DNA of 64,000 bases from Simiduia litorea (GTDB taxonomy: Bacteria; Pseudomonadota; Gammaproteobacteria; Pseudomonadales; Cellvibrionaceae), in contig NZ_AP031497.1 in assembly GCF_042853465.1 (NCBI RefSeq), positions 4,154,001 through 4,218,000 of the forward strand, written 5' to 3'. The number at the start of each line of letters is the position of its first letter. Positions within the stretch are counted from its first letter, which is position 1. The notes beneath the pieces were generated by a model. The model searched no databases. It had not been told where the DNA came from and saw nothing but the letters and a program-made list of their open reading frames with translations. The translations under genes and the position numbers were made by a program. This document shows positions 31,182 to 40,504 of the stretch, piece after piece.

Positions 31182-33023
31182 ATGCCAGCCTATCGCTCGA
31201 AAACATCCACCCATGGCCGCAACATGGCCGGCGCACGCGCCCTTTGGCGCGCCACCGGCATGAAAGATGACGATTTCCAAAAACCGATTATCGCGGTGGC
31301 TAACTCGTTTACCCAGTTCGTGCCTGGGCACGTGCATTTAAAAGACATGGGCCAACTGGTCGCCCGCGAGATAGAAAAAGCCGGCGGCGTGGCAAAGGAG
31401 TTCAATACCATCGCCGTGGATGACGGTATCGCCATGGGCCACGACGGTATGCTTTACAGCTTACCCAGCCGCGACATTATTGCCGATAGCGTCGAGTATA
31501 TGGTCAATGCGCACTGTGCCGACGCCATCGTGTGTATTTCCAATTGCGACAAGATTACCCCCGGCATGTTAATGGCGGCCATGCGCATCAATGTGCCAGT
31601 TATTTTTGTTTCTGGTGGGCCAATGGAAGCCGGTAAAACAAAGCTAGCTGAGCACAAGCTCGACCTCGTCGATGCCATGGTGATTGCCGCCGACGACACC
31701 GCCTCGGATGAAAAAGTCGACGCCTACGAGCGCTCGGCTTGCCCCACTTGCGGCTCCTGCTCGGGCATGTTTACCGCTAACTCGATGAACTGTTTAACCG
31801 AAGCGCTGGGGTTATCCCTGCCAGGGAATGGCTCTATGCTCGCCACCCACAGCGATCGCGAGCAACTTTTCTTAGAAGCCGGACGCAGGATCGTCGACAT
31901 AACCAAGCGCTACTATGAACAGGACGATGCGTCTGTATTGCCGCGCAACATCGCCTCGCTGCCGGCGTTTAACAATGCCATGGCGCTCGACATCGCCATG
32001 GGCGGTTCCACCAATACCATTCTGCATTTGTTGGCCGCGGCACAGGAAGGAGACATCGATTTCAGCATGAAAGATATCGACGCACTGTCTCGCCGTATTC
32101 CACAACTCTGCAAAGTCGCGCCGAACACGAAAAATTATCACATGGAAGATGTGCATCGGGCCGGCGGCGTATTTAGTATTCTCGGCGAATTAGCCCGCGG
32201 TGGCCTACTCGATACTCGTATTCCTACGGTGCACAGCGCCACGCTGGCCGAAGGTTTAGCTAAGTGGGATATCGCGGTGACCGACAGCCCCGCGGTGCGC
32301 GAATTTTTCCGCGCCGGCCCCGCTGGCATTCCCACGCAAACGGCATTTTCCCAGAGTACTCGCTACCCCACACTCGACGGCGACCGCGCTGGCGGCTGTA
32401 TTCGCTCGGTTGAAAATGCATTTAGCAAAGAGGGCGGCCTTGCGGTATTGACCGGCAACATTGCCCGCGACGGCTGCGTGGTAAAAACCTCGGGCGTCGA
32501 CGAAAGTATTTGGATTTTTGAAGGCCCAGCCTACGTGGTGGAAAGCCAAGACGAAGCCGTTGCGGATATTTTGGCAGGCAAAGTTAAAGAAGGTGACGTC
32601 GTCATTATCCGGTACGAAGGTCCAAAAGGCGGGCCGGGCATGCAGGAAATGTTGTACCCAACAAGCTACTTAAAATCAAAGGGCTTAGGGGCCAAATGTG
32701 CGCTGCTCACCGACGGCCGTTTTTCTGGTGGCACCTCGGGCTTAAGTATCGGCCACGCCTCGCCGGAAGCCGCCGCTGGCGGCGCAATCGGCTTAGTGGA
32801 AACAGGCGATATTATTCAGATCAATATCCCAGCTAGAAGTATTAACGTAAAACTTTCCGATCAAGAATTAGATGAAAGACGCGCCAAAGAGGATGCTAAA
32901 GGTGACTTAGCGTGGAAACCAAAAGCGATGCGTCCGCGCAAAGTTTCTGCGTCGCTAAAGGCCTACGCGCTACTCGCAACAAGTGCAGACAAAGGCGCGG
33001 TGCGCGACCTATCTAAACTGTAA
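31182..33023 (+). CDS. ilvD: Dihydroxy-acid dehydratase
   Basis: The 613-residue iron-sulfur enzyme dehydrates dihydroxy acids to the keto acid precursors of valine and isoleucine. Cluster cysteines are in SNCDKITPGM (near 122) and ACPTCGSCSGMFTANSMN (near 195). The C-terminal half holds FSGGTSGLSIGHASPEA. Length matches E. coli IlvD (616). The ATG at 31182 is chosen because GGAG lies upstream and MPAYRSKT is the usual N-terminus. The product keto acids feed IlvE, encoded elsewhere in this window. Confidence 0.96.
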   Translation: MPAYRSKTSTHGRNMAGARALWRATGMKDDDFQKPIIAVANSFTQFVPGHVHLKDMGQLVAREIEKAGGVAKEFNTIAVDDGIAMGHDGMLYSLPSRDIIADSVEYMVNAHCADAIVCISNCDKITPGMLMAAMRINVPVIFVSGGPMEAGKTKLAEHKLDLVDAMVIAADDTASDEKVDAYERSACPTCGSCSGMFTANSMNCLTEALGLSLPGNGSMLATHSDREQLFLEAGRRIVDITKRYYEQDDASVLPRNIASLPAFNNAMALDIAMGGSTNTILHLLAAAQEGDIDFSMKDIDALSRRIPQLCKVAPNTKNYHMEDVHRAGGVFSILGELARGGLLDTRIPTVHSATLAEGLAKWDIAVTDSPAVREFFRAGPAGIPTQTAFSQSTRYPTLDGDRAGGCIRSVENAFSKEGGLAVLTGNIARDGCVVKTSGVDESIWIFEGPAYVVESQDEAVADILAGKVKEGDVVIIRYEGPKGGPGMQEMLYPTSYLKSKGLGAKCALLTDGRFSGGTSGLSIGHASPEAAAGGAIGLVETGDIIQINIPARSINVKLSDQELDERRAKEDAKGDLAWKPKAMRPRKVSASLKAYALLATSADKGAVRDLSKL

Positions 33024-33031
33024 TTTTTCAT

Positions 33032-33058
33032 CGTCGCTCGGAAATTTTCCGAGCGACG
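33032..33058 (+). terminator. Long hairpin after ilvD
   Basis: CGTCGCTCGGAAA and TTTCCGAGCGACG are perfect complements separated by one base. No T-run follows, so it may be a weak or Rho-assisted terminator. The rest of 33059-33249 shows no gene and presumably holds the receptor promoter. Confidence 0.55.
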
Positions 33059-33249
33059 TTAGCACGATCATTCCAAATCGTAGTTTTTGAATCACTTTTT
33101 TGCCGCAATTTATCGTATTTATTCCTCCTTCCAGCTGTTATCTCAGAACTCTGTCGCGTTCGATTGTTTTAAATTTTTTCCACTGTTAGCTTTGTTTGGT
33201 CGGCGAGGTATTGCCCGAAAAATAATTCTAATGAAAAAAAGGAACTATC

Positions 33250-35868
33250 ATGCAAAAGCGATCTGTTTTTCAAAGAAGATTTTTAACTACGGCCATCGTT
33301 GCTGCCATGGCAGCTAGTGCGCAAGTTTCCATCGCACAAACACAAGAAGGTAAAAGTATCGAGGAAGTCACCGTTGTCGGCTCGCGCCTTTCTCAAGGCG
33401 GTCAGTTCGAAGGCGCCACACCGGTTCAAGTATTCGACCGCGACAGTATTGATAAATCCGGCTACACCAATTTACAACAACTGTTCGAGAAATCCCCCAT
33501 CGCCGGTAACGGTACTTTCTCAACCCGCGGTAATAACCAAGATTCCACAGCTAACGGCGCATCCGCCGTAAGCCTCCGCGGCATGGGCGCCGATGCCACT
33601 TTAGTCTTAGTTAATGGTCGCCGCGTTGCCATCAGTGCCTTCGCCGAAGGCATCACCACCAACTTTGTCGATATCAACGCATTGCCCGTCAGCGCCGTAG
33701 AGCGTATTGAAGTTTTGAAAGACGGCGCATCGGCCATTTATGGTTCGGATGCCGTTGCCGGTGTGGTTAACGTTGTGATGCGCGATAATTTTGATGGTTT
33801 CGACGTCTCGGTCGGCTACGGCAATACCACTGATACCGACAACTCAGAAACCACCTTCTCTGCCATTTGGGGCATGAATGGCGACGACGATTCCAACATC
33901 ACCTTGGTTTTTGATTATTTTAAGAATACCGCGCTCATGAACGCCGACCGCGGTCGCTTGGGCACTGCAAATCAGTCTGCCAATGGCGGGTTTGATTATC
34001 GCTCTTCCCGTGGCTACCCCGGTAACTTTACCGTCGATGGCGTTGTCACCATCGATCCCGGTTGTCCAGCCAGCAATAACGCCGACCCAACCTGCGTCTA
34101 CGACTACGGCCCCTGGAACGTACTTACGCCAGCCGCCGAGCGCGCAGGCATTATTGTCAGTGGTCACAGAAACCTGACCGACGGGGTTGAGTTTTTTACT
34201 GAGATTGCGGTCCAGCACAACACCTCGGCGGCACGCGGTGCGCCTACCCCCCTCGATGGCGACGCGGGCCTCACCGTACCCGTATCTCACCCAAACAATC
34301 CTTTTACCGGCGCCACCACGATCGGCATTAATCGCTACCGAACGGTGGACGCTGGTGCGCGCGAATGGGATATAGAAACCGATAATGTGCGCGGTGTTTT
34401 AGGCTTGCGCGGGAAAATAGCAGACTGGGATTGGGAGCTAGCCGCGCAGCGCGCTAGGAGTGAATCCACGCAAACCGGTAGCCGCTCACAGGGCTGGGTG
34501 CGGACAGATTTACTGCAACAGGAAATTGACGCCGGCCGCTATAACCCCTTCGGTGGTGTGGCTAACCCCGATAGCGTTATCGACGCTATTACCACCAGTT
34601 TAGTCCGCAGTGGTACATCTCAGCTTTCAAGTGTTGAATTTAATGTGGACGGCGAGCTATTTGCGTTAGCAGGTGGCAACGCTGCCATGGCAGCCGGCCT
34701 CGAATACCGTGAAGAAAGCGCGTCGGATACACCGGACGATCAATTTCAACGCGGCTTAATTTTCGGTACAGAATCGGTATCGGCATCAGGCAATCGCGAT
34801 ATTTCATCGGCCTATGTGGAATTTGCATTACCGGTAACGGACTCAATAAACATTAGCCTGGCCGGCCGGCACGACAGCTACAGCGACTTTGGCTCCACCA
34901 CTAACCCAATGGCTAACATTCGCTGGGCGCCCATGGATAGCTTAGCCTTCCGCGCTTCCTGGGGCACGGGCTTCCGCGCGCCTTCTTTGGCGCAAGTTGG
35001 TCTTGGTCCATCACAGGAGTCGTTATTTCTCACCGACGATTATGGGTGCGCGGTAAACATTGCCTATTGTGCCAATACCGATTACACAGTGGTATTCGCA
35101 GGCAACCCAAATCTTGAGCCCGAGGAGTCGGAGAGTGCCAATATAGGGGTCGTTTTTAATCCAACAGATGCTTTAACACTTTCACTTGATTACTGGAACA
35201 TTAAACAGGAAGGTAAAATAGATAAAGTATCTATCGACTATTTATACACCCAGTTTTGTAATGACCAAAACAGTGATGTTTGCGTAAGGTCGACACCACT
35301 ACCGGGCGACTCGCTCGGCGAGATTACCTCAATCAATAGTGGCTTTATCAATATCGGCGAACAGAATGTCACCGGTGTCGATTTCAGTTTGCTCTGGGCT
35401 GACCTAGAAGCCATGGGCGGAACCGTTAATCTGCGCCTAGATTACGCCTTTTTGGTGGAGTTTGAGCGAGTTGAACTCAACGCAGCGGGCGATGGCTTTA
35501 CCTCGATTGATCTAGCCGGCAAATACAAGTATCCAAAACATCGCTGGAACGTCACCGGCGATTGGGACCTCGAAAACTTCGGCCTATCGGCAACGCTTAA
35601 CTACATAGGCTCTTTTGATGACCTTGATGGCGATACCAACTATTACATTGACGCCACCCGGACTGTCGATGCCATGGCAACGGTGAATTTACAAGCCCGC
35701 TACACGGGCTTACAAAACACCTTGCTCAGTGTGGGCGTCAACAACCTGTTCGATGAAGATGTTCCCTTTGCCAGCGGCGATGGCGACTCGGATTTGTACG
35801 GCTATGTTTCCAGCCAACACGATCCGAGAGGCCAGTACGTGTACGGCAAAGTTAGCTACAGTTTTTAA
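33250..35868 (+). CDS. TonB-dependent outer-membrane receptor
   Basis: The 872-residue protein has a signal peptide (cut after residue about 29, VSIAQ), a TonB box-like segment (IEEVTVVGSRL), a plug domain (VFDRDSIDKSGYTNLQQLF, ALPVSAVERIEVLKDGASAIYGSDAVAGVVNVV) and a beta-barrel that ends in an aromatic residue (YGKVSYSF). It belongs to the group with a short N-terminal extension common in carbohydrate users. The substrate is unknown; no sugar enzyme is adjacent. It faces the TonB/ExbBD operon, which may energise it. A clear terminator follows. Confidence 0.93.
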   Translation: MQKRSVFQRRFLTTAIVAAMAASAQVSIAQTQEGKSIEEVTVVGSRLSQGGQFEGATPVQVFDRDSIDKSGYTNLQQLFEKSPIAGNGTFSTRGNNQDSTANGASAVSLRGMGADATLVLVNGRRVAISAFAEGITTNFVDINALPVSAVERIEVLKDGASAIYGSDAVAGVVNVVMRDNFDGFDVSVGYGNTTDTDNSETTFSAIWGMNGDDDSNITLVFDYFKNTALMNADRGRLGTANQSANGGFDYRSSRGYPGNFTVDGVVTIDPGCPASNNADPTCVYDYGPWNVLTPAAERAGIIVSGHRNLTDGVEFFTEIAVQHNTSAARGAPTPLDGDAGLTVPVSHPNNPFTGATTIGINRYRTVDAGAREWDIETDNVRGVLGLRGKIADWDWELAAQRARSESTQTGSRSQGWVRTDLLQQEIDAGRYNPFGGVANPDSVIDAITTSLVRSGTSQLSSVEFNVDGELFALAGGNAAMAAGLEYREESASDTPDDQFQRGLIFGTESVSASGNRDISSAYVEFALPVTDSINISLAGRHDSYSDFGSTTNPMANIRWAPMDSLAFRASWGTGFRAPSLAQVGLGPSQESLFLTDDYGCAVNIAYCANTDYTVVFAGNPNLEPEESESANIGVVFNPTDALTLSLDYWNIKQEGKIDKVSIDYLYTQFCNDQNSDVCVRSTPLPGDSLGEITSINSGFINIGEQNVTGVDFSLLWADLEAMGGTVNLRLDYAFLVEFERVELNAAGDGFTSIDLAGKYKYPKHRWNVTGDWDLENFGLSATLNYIGSFDDLDGDTNYYIDATRTVDAMATVNLQARYTGLQNTLLSVGVNNLFDEDVPFASGDGDSDLYGYVSSQHDPRGQYVYGKVSYSF

Positions 35869-35885
35869 CTAAGCGCCTGACCATT

Positions 35886-35910
35886 AAGCCGCGCCCAGCG
35901 CGGCTTTTTT
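35886..35910 (+). terminator. Terminator after the TonB-dependent receptor
   Basis: AAGCCGCG and CGCGGCTT form an 8-bp GC-rich stem around CCCAG, followed by a T-run. Confidence 0.9.
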
Positions 35911-36006
35911 CATCAATGAAGCAGCTCAACGACTTGCTGCCAAACCTTTAGCCTAGGTTTTATTTCCTTCTTTGCGTTTGCGTTTTCTTTTACAAATGAT
36001 AAACCA

Positions 36007-36044
36007 ACAAGGCGTTTGCCTTTCGTGTAAGCGCTAAACGCCTT
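36007..36044. other. Long stem-loop in the convergent gap
   Basis: CAAGGCGTTT and AAACGCCTTG are perfect 10-bp complements separated by 18 bases, with no T-run on either side. It lies between two ordinary terminators and belongs to no gene I can see. The rest of 35911-36102 looks featureless. Confidence 0.6.
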
Positions 36045-36102
36045 GCCCTATTAACTTCCCACCTAACTGAGTTCATCCACTCGGCTTGCAAATTTTAGGC
36101 AT

Positions 36103-36132
36103 AAAAAAACCGACCCAAAGGCCGGTTTTTTT
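36103..36132 (-). terminator. Bidirectional terminator at the end of the TonB operon
   Basis: AAAAAAACCG and CGGTTTTTTT form the stem, giving a T-run on both strands. It stops the TPR-gene transcript from the right and could also stop leakage past the receptor gene from the left. Confidence 0.88.
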
Positions 36133-36146
36133 AGCGTTAAAGCAAC

Positions 36147-37490
36147 TTAGAGAGCAAGCTGTCTTTCGCGTTCTTTCTCACTCTTAGCAAACTCGATCCA
36201 CTGCAATGCAAACTTCGCAGAGCGTTTATCTTCCTTCGCTTTTTCAAAGGCTTTAATCGCAGAGTCGTATTTCTTCTGGCTAACAAAGGCCATGCCAAGA
36301 ACAATTTGTAATTGATCTTCGCGCTTGATGCCCTTGCGCTTAAGCGCTACTTCACCGGCATCGATGGCTTTGTTGTACATGTCGTTGTCGAGGTAGATAC
36401 CTGCAAGACGCGCATACAAATCACCGGTATCGGATTTAGCCGCAGCCTTCTCCATCTCGGGTAAAGACTTTTTAATCTCTTGCGATAGGCGCCAAGATAC
36501 TGCCAAGGTTTCTAAGTTTTTAGAGGTTGGCTCGATACGCTTGTCTTTGATGCCTTTGTCGATGATTTTAGCGGCCTTATAAGGCGCCTCTTCACCAAGG
36601 AACAAATAAGCGATATTGAGCAGCTCTTTCTCGTTAGTCACCGCACCCATGATGTAGGCGGCTTCCGACGCATGCAGCTGATCTTTCTCGCGACTTACCG
36701 TACCATACATACCCGCTAGCTGGCGCCAGTAAGACGCTTTTGGGTAGTGACGCACGAGCTTTTCAAGAATCTTGATAACGGTTTTGTTGTCGCCTTTCTC
36801 GTAATAGATCGCGCGCTGTAGCGCAAACCAGTTTTCCTTAGGAACCTTACCTTTAGCCTCGTAGTCATTTACCGCCCAGTTGATGTCCGGCAATGCTTTG
36901 TTGAAGTCATTTAAAGAGTAATATGCTTGGCCGCGGAGAACATAGGCATCGGCACCAACAATCGGCGACACAGCCATCCAACGAGTCAAGATGTCGATCG
37001 CTTTTTTGTAATCTTCTTGAATGAAGTACAACTGCGCCATGGTGTACAAGGTCGCGGTTTCTAAACCTTCAGGAATGTCATCGGGTCTTGAAACAACGCG
37101 CTCGTACGCCTTCAGCGCATCGGGATAGCGCTCTAATGAGTAGTACACGAAACCGTAGTAGTTCCACAGTTGTGCCAACTCATAGCCGTTCCACTTGTCG
37201 GTTTCACCTTTTAACTCGTCCAGCTCTTTCAACGCGTTTTTCCAATCACCGGCGTCGGCGAATACTTGAACCTCGGCGAGCTTCTTATAAACGTTTTCAC
37301 GCAGTGCTGGGGTTTTACGGGTTTTGTGCTGTGGCTTTGCATCGTCTTGCGCAAATGCAACACCGCTGCTCACCCAGTTGCTCAACGCAGTGCCATCCAG
37401 TGCAACACTGGCAATGGCTGGCGCCAACAACAAAGGCGCGGCGAACAGTGTGGTTCGCACCATACGGGTAACTGCTGTCTTAATAGTCAT
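36147..37490 (-). CDS. TPR-repeat protein of the TonB system
   Basis: The 447-residue protein has a signal peptide (residues about 1-30; LLLAPAIASVALDG) and then a series of tetratricopeptide repeats (for example LWNYYGFVYYSLERYPDALKA, AYVLRGQAYYSLNDFNKALP, ARLAGIYLDNDMYNKAIDAG). It is the last gene of the DUF3450-ExbB2-ExbB-ExbD-TonB-TPR operon, an arrangement known from Vibrio and other marine gammaproteobacteria. It is presumed periplasmic, and its exact task in TonB energy transfer is not established. The start follows GGAG; a GTG two codons earlier is possible. Confidence 0.88.
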   Translation of the reverse strand: MTIKTAVTRMVRTTLFAAPLLLAPAIASVALDGTALSNWVSSGVAFAQDDAKPQHKTRKTPALRENVYKKLAEVQVFADAGDWKNALKELDELKGETDKWNGYELAQLWNYYGFVYYSLERYPDALKAYERVVSRPDDIPEGLETATLYTMAQLYFIQEDYKKAIDILTRWMAVSPIVGADAYVLRGQAYYSLNDFNKALPDINWAVNDYEAKGKVPKENWFALQRAIYYEKGDNKTVIKILEKLVRHYPKASYWRQLAGMYGTVSREKDQLHASEAAYIMGAVTNEKELLNIAYLFLGEEAPYKAAKIIDKGIKDKRIEPTSKNLETLAVSWRLSQEIKKSLPEMEKAAAKSDTGDLYARLAGIYLDNDMYNKAIDAGEVALKRKGIKREDQLQIVLGMAFVSQKKYDSAIKAFEKAKEDKRSAKFALQWIEFAKSEKERERQLAL

Positions 37491-37505
37491 AATCACTCCA
37501 GTCAG

Positions 37506-38114
37506 TTACTTCGCAATTGCGAAGCTGATTTTGTTGCGAACACCGGGAACCTCGATGGCTTCACCGTCCACCACGCGTGGCTTGTATTTGAATTTTAGCG
37601 CCGCTTTAGTGGCCGCACTGTCAAATATGCCTTCGGGGTCTGCTTCAACAACAACAGGGTCGCGTACAGAACCGTTCTTGGTAACCACGAACTCAACGAT
37701 CACGTAACCTTCAATGCCACGCTGCAAGGCGCGACGCGGGTATACGGGTTGTACTTTAACGATGGGCAGGTACTCGCCATCGCTAGAGAAACCACCAATA
37801 CCGCCAACTTGTAAATTTGCCGCTAATTTCGGCGCACCCATGTTGATGGCGTTAGGATTTAGATCAGGAGTATCGAAGTCCATTTCCGGCATTTCTGGCG
37901 GTGGATTCAATGGGTCATCAGGCTTCACAGCTTGATCGGTTTCGTACTGGGTTTTGATTTCACGGTCGGGCATGTGGATGTCCACAACCTTGGTATCTTC
38001 AACGTCCTTTGGCTCAGTCACGTTCATCGCGATGAGGAAGTGCATTAAAAATATCAAACCTGCCGTGGTAGCTGCCGCCAGAGCCGCTGCTACACCAATT
38101 TTTAAGATGTTCAT
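37506..38114 (-). CDS. tonB: TonB energy-transducing protein
   Basis: The 202-residue protein has one N-terminal membrane helix (residues about 8-29), a Pro-rich periplasmic spacer (PPPEMPEMDFDTPDLNP) and the C-terminal TonB domain that binds receptors (YPRRALQRGIEGYVIVEFVVTKNGSV, then FDSAATKAALKFKYKP). It is short, as in TonB2-type proteins. It follows exbD by six bases, and the TPR gene is next. Confidence 0.93.
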   Translation of the reverse strand: MNILKIGVAAALAAATTAGLIFLMHFLIAMNVTEPKDVEDTKVVDIHMPDREIKTQYETDQAVKPDDPLNPPPEMPEMDFDTPDLNPNAINMGAPKLAANLQVGGIGGFSSDGEYLPIVKVQPVYPRRALQRGIEGYVIVEFVVTKNGSVRDPVVVEADPEGIFDSAATKAALKFKYKPRVVDGEAIEVPGVRNKISFAIAK

Positions 38115-38120
38115 AGCGAG

Positions 38121-38519
38121 TTATTTCTCAGTGGCGACAGACACATCGAGAACTGACACTTCACGCGCCGCCTCGATAACCTTTTGGATGAATTCGATTT
38201 TAGCATCGTTATCAGCCTGAATCACCAAAGCACCCTTGGGGTTCTCTGCATGCAAACGCTCGATGTGCGATTTGATATCGCGCTCATCGACCTGCTGCTT
38301 AGCAATCCAGATCTCGTTATTGGCATTAATTGCGACCAGAATATTAGCGTTCTTCTTCAAGAGGCTAGTTGTTGCGTCTGGGCGGTTAACTTCAATACCC
38401 GCTTCTTTAATGAACGATGCGGTCACGATGAAGAAGATCAACATGATAAATACCACGTCGAGCATCGGTGTTAAATCGATTGCACCGGCTTCCTCTTCTT
38501 GGCTTGGTCTTTTACTCAT
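38121..38519 (-). CDS. exbD: ExbD/TolR biopolymer transport protein
   Basis: The 132-residue protein has a single membrane helix (residues about 18-40) preceded by the conserved acidic residue in DLTPMLDVVFIMLIFF that couples to the proton motive force, and a periplasmic domain. With ExbB it forms the motor that drives TonB. It lies between exbB and tonB, and the next stop and start are six bases apart. Confidence 0.93.
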   Translation of the reverse strand: MSKRPSQEEEAGAIDLTPMLDVVFIMLIFFIVTASFIKEAGIEVNRPDATTSLLKKNANILVAINANNEIWIAKQQVDERDIKSHIERLHAENPKGALVIQADNDAKIEFIQKVIEAAREVSVLDVSVATEK

Positions 38520-38589
38520 GACGGTTCTCGTTGTAACTGGTTAACGGGCGGCAGGCCTACAGACCTGCCGCGTCGCCTCGCCGAGGCGA

Positions 38590-39117
38590 TTAATGGTCCA
38601 TCGTCAGATGGTCAGCCAGCAACTGGGCTTCGTTGGCAGCAGTTTGGGTTAGGAAGGTATTAGCAAATACGCCCGAGAGCGCAGCTACCATGCCTGCCAT
38701 GGTCGGAATTGTGGCTTGTGAAACACCACTCGCCATGGACTTAGCATCACCACCGCCCGTCACTGCCAAGATGTTGAATACTTCAATCATCCCCGTCACA
38801 GTTCCGAGTAGACCGAGCAGGGGACAGAGGGCAACCATGGTTGCGATCATGTCCATATTGCTGTTGATCTTCTCGGAGATGCGTGAAACTAGCGCATACC
38901 TTACTTGATGAGCTCCCCAGGACTTACGCTCTTTGCGCGCTTCCCAAGTATCAAGTACTGACTGCACATCGCCTTTCAGACTACCTTTGAAATACCAAAC
39001 TCGTTCGAAAATCAGAGTCCACATCACAAAGGTGAGGATGGCGATCCATTTAAGGATCGGGCCACCCGAGTCCATAAAGGCGTTAATGGCTGCAAGAGCG
39101 TCCATCAATGCCAACAT
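38590..39117 (-). CDS. exbB: ExbB/TolQ-type proton channel protein
   Basis: The 175-residue protein has membrane helices at about 18-38, 90-110 and 130-155 and the MotA/TolQ/ExbB core (TMVALCPLLGLLGTVTGMIEVFN, then SGVSQATIPTMAGMVAAL). It is the smaller of two ExbB-like proteins in the operon. AGGAGAT lies just before the ATG, and the gene is 10 bp downstream of the TtpC-like gene. Confidence 0.92.
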   Translation of the reverse strand: MLALMDALAAINAFMDSGGPILKWIAILTFVMWTLIFERVWYFKGSLKGDVQSVLDTWEARKERKSWGAHQVRYALVSRISEKINSNMDMIATMVALCPLLGLLGTVTGMIEVFNILAVTGGGDAKSMASGVSQATIPTMAGMVAALSGVFANTFLTQTAANEAQLLADHLTMDH

Positions 39118-39127
39118 GGTTTATCTC

Positions 39128-40504
39128 CTACTTCTTTTCGGCGTTTTCAGCAATGATACCAGCGCTCTGCTCATCCAAAATATGAACAACACGCTTGGCC
39201 TTGGTATTAACCAGGGTATGCATCAAAACTGTTGGAATCGCTACGATTAGACCCAGTACGGTTGTTACCAAGGCACCAGAGATACCGCCGGCCATGGCCT
39301 TTGGATCGCCCGCACCGAAGATGGTAATAGCCTGGAAGGTCACGATCATACCGGTAACGGTACCGAGTAGACCCAACAGCGGAGCAACCATCGCAATGAT
39401 CTTCAACAGCTGCAAGCCGCTTTCAATCTGGGGACGCTCTTTCAACACGGCTTCTTCAAGCTTCAGCTCGAGTGTTTCTGTGTCTACTTTTGGATTGTCT
39501 TCAGCCACTTTCAATACGCGACCCAGCGGGTTGTTAGTATTGGCTTTTTGTTGCTTAAGCTGAGCGTTAACCTTGCCTGAAATACCCATCAGCACGATGA
39601 AGCGCCACAGAGCCAAGAGGGCTGCGAAAGCACCTACTGCAGAGATGATGTAACCGACAGTACCACCTTGATGCCAACGCTCTTCCAATGAAGGCGTGTT
39701 GATCAGCGCAGCCAGTAATGAACCACCTGATGGACCGGTAGGATCGATACCAACCTTGGTGAAACCGCTGGTTGAATTTTGTGCCGCTGCCGCACCGCTC
39801 AAGAAGCTATCGGGCTGACGAACCAGCTCTTCGATCTTGCCATCTTTCGGTGAGTAGGTGAGGTATTTGCCATCTGACAACAGGTTGAAGTTACCGACGC
39901 GAACAATCGTCTGCGCAGCCTTCTCGCCGTTTGGCTTGATCACGGTACCGGTGAAGGTAGTGACTTTGGCGCCTTCGATGGTTTCACGCTGCAGTTCGTA
40001 CCACAGACGCTCAATTTCATCGATCTTTGGCAACTTGGTAGCCGAGTTCATCTTGTCAATGAGGGCATCCAAGAATGCGGTGCGATCGCCGTATTGGGCA
40101 GACACAACAGACGTGTTGATGTTAGAGCGCAAGTCGCCAGCGGTTGACGTCAAGTGACCGAACAATTCTTTCAGAGAACCCAAACGCTCTTGAAGCTGCT
40201 TGCGCTTCGCGGCTACTTGAATTTCTTGTGCCTTGTACTTGGCTTCCAACTGCTCAGAGCGACGCTCTTCGGCAGCTTTTTCAGCCTTGGCTTTGTTCAG
40301 CAGTGACTGCTGGTTAGCTTTGTCGCGCAAGAACTCAGCTTCGCGCTGTTTGTGCTCGCGGGTTTCAGACACTTTAGAGTCTTGAACCATTTTCAACAGC
40401 TGCTCTAAAGAAGCGGCTTTGTCGTCTTGGGCAAAGGCAGCGCTAGCGCCAAAGATACCCGCTACGGCTACGATTAAGCAGCGCTTTACGAAGGTCAGTT
40501 TCAT
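39128..40504 (-). CDS. ttpC: TtpC-like ExbB-fusion protein of the TonB2 system
   Basis: The 458-residue protein has a signal peptide (residues about 1-25, GASAAFAQ), a long coiled-coil periplasmic domain (KQREAEFLRDKANQQSLLNKA, residues about 30-140), a middle beta domain, and a C-terminal MotA/TolQ/ExbB domain (APLLGLLGTVTGMIVTFQAI, near 385). This is the layout of TtpC, required for TonB2 function in Vibrio. It may reach across the periplasm. It overlaps the stop of the DUF3450 gene (ATGA). Confidence 0.9.
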   Translation of the reverse strand: MKLTFVKRCLIVAVAGIFGASAAFAQDDKAASLEQLLKMVQDSKVSETREHKQREAEFLRDKANQQSLLNKAKAEKAAEERRSEQLEAKYKAQEIQVAAKRKQLQERLGSLKELFGHLTSTAGDLRSNINTSVVSAQYGDRTAFLDALIDKMNSATKLPKIDEIERLWYELQRETIEGAKVTTFTGTVIKPNGEKAAQTIVRVGNFNLLSDGKYLTYSPKDGKIEELVRQPDSFLSGAAAAQNSTSGFTKVGIDPTGPSGGSLLAALINTPSLEERWHQGGTVGYIISAVGAFAALLALWRFIVLMGISGKVNAQLKQQKANTNNPLGRVLKVAEDNPKVDTETLELKLEEAVLKERPQIESGLQLLKIIAMVAPLLGLLGTVTGMIVTFQAITIFGAGDPKAMAGGISGALVTTVLGLIVAIPTVLMHTLVNTKAKRVVHILDEQSAGIIAENAEKK

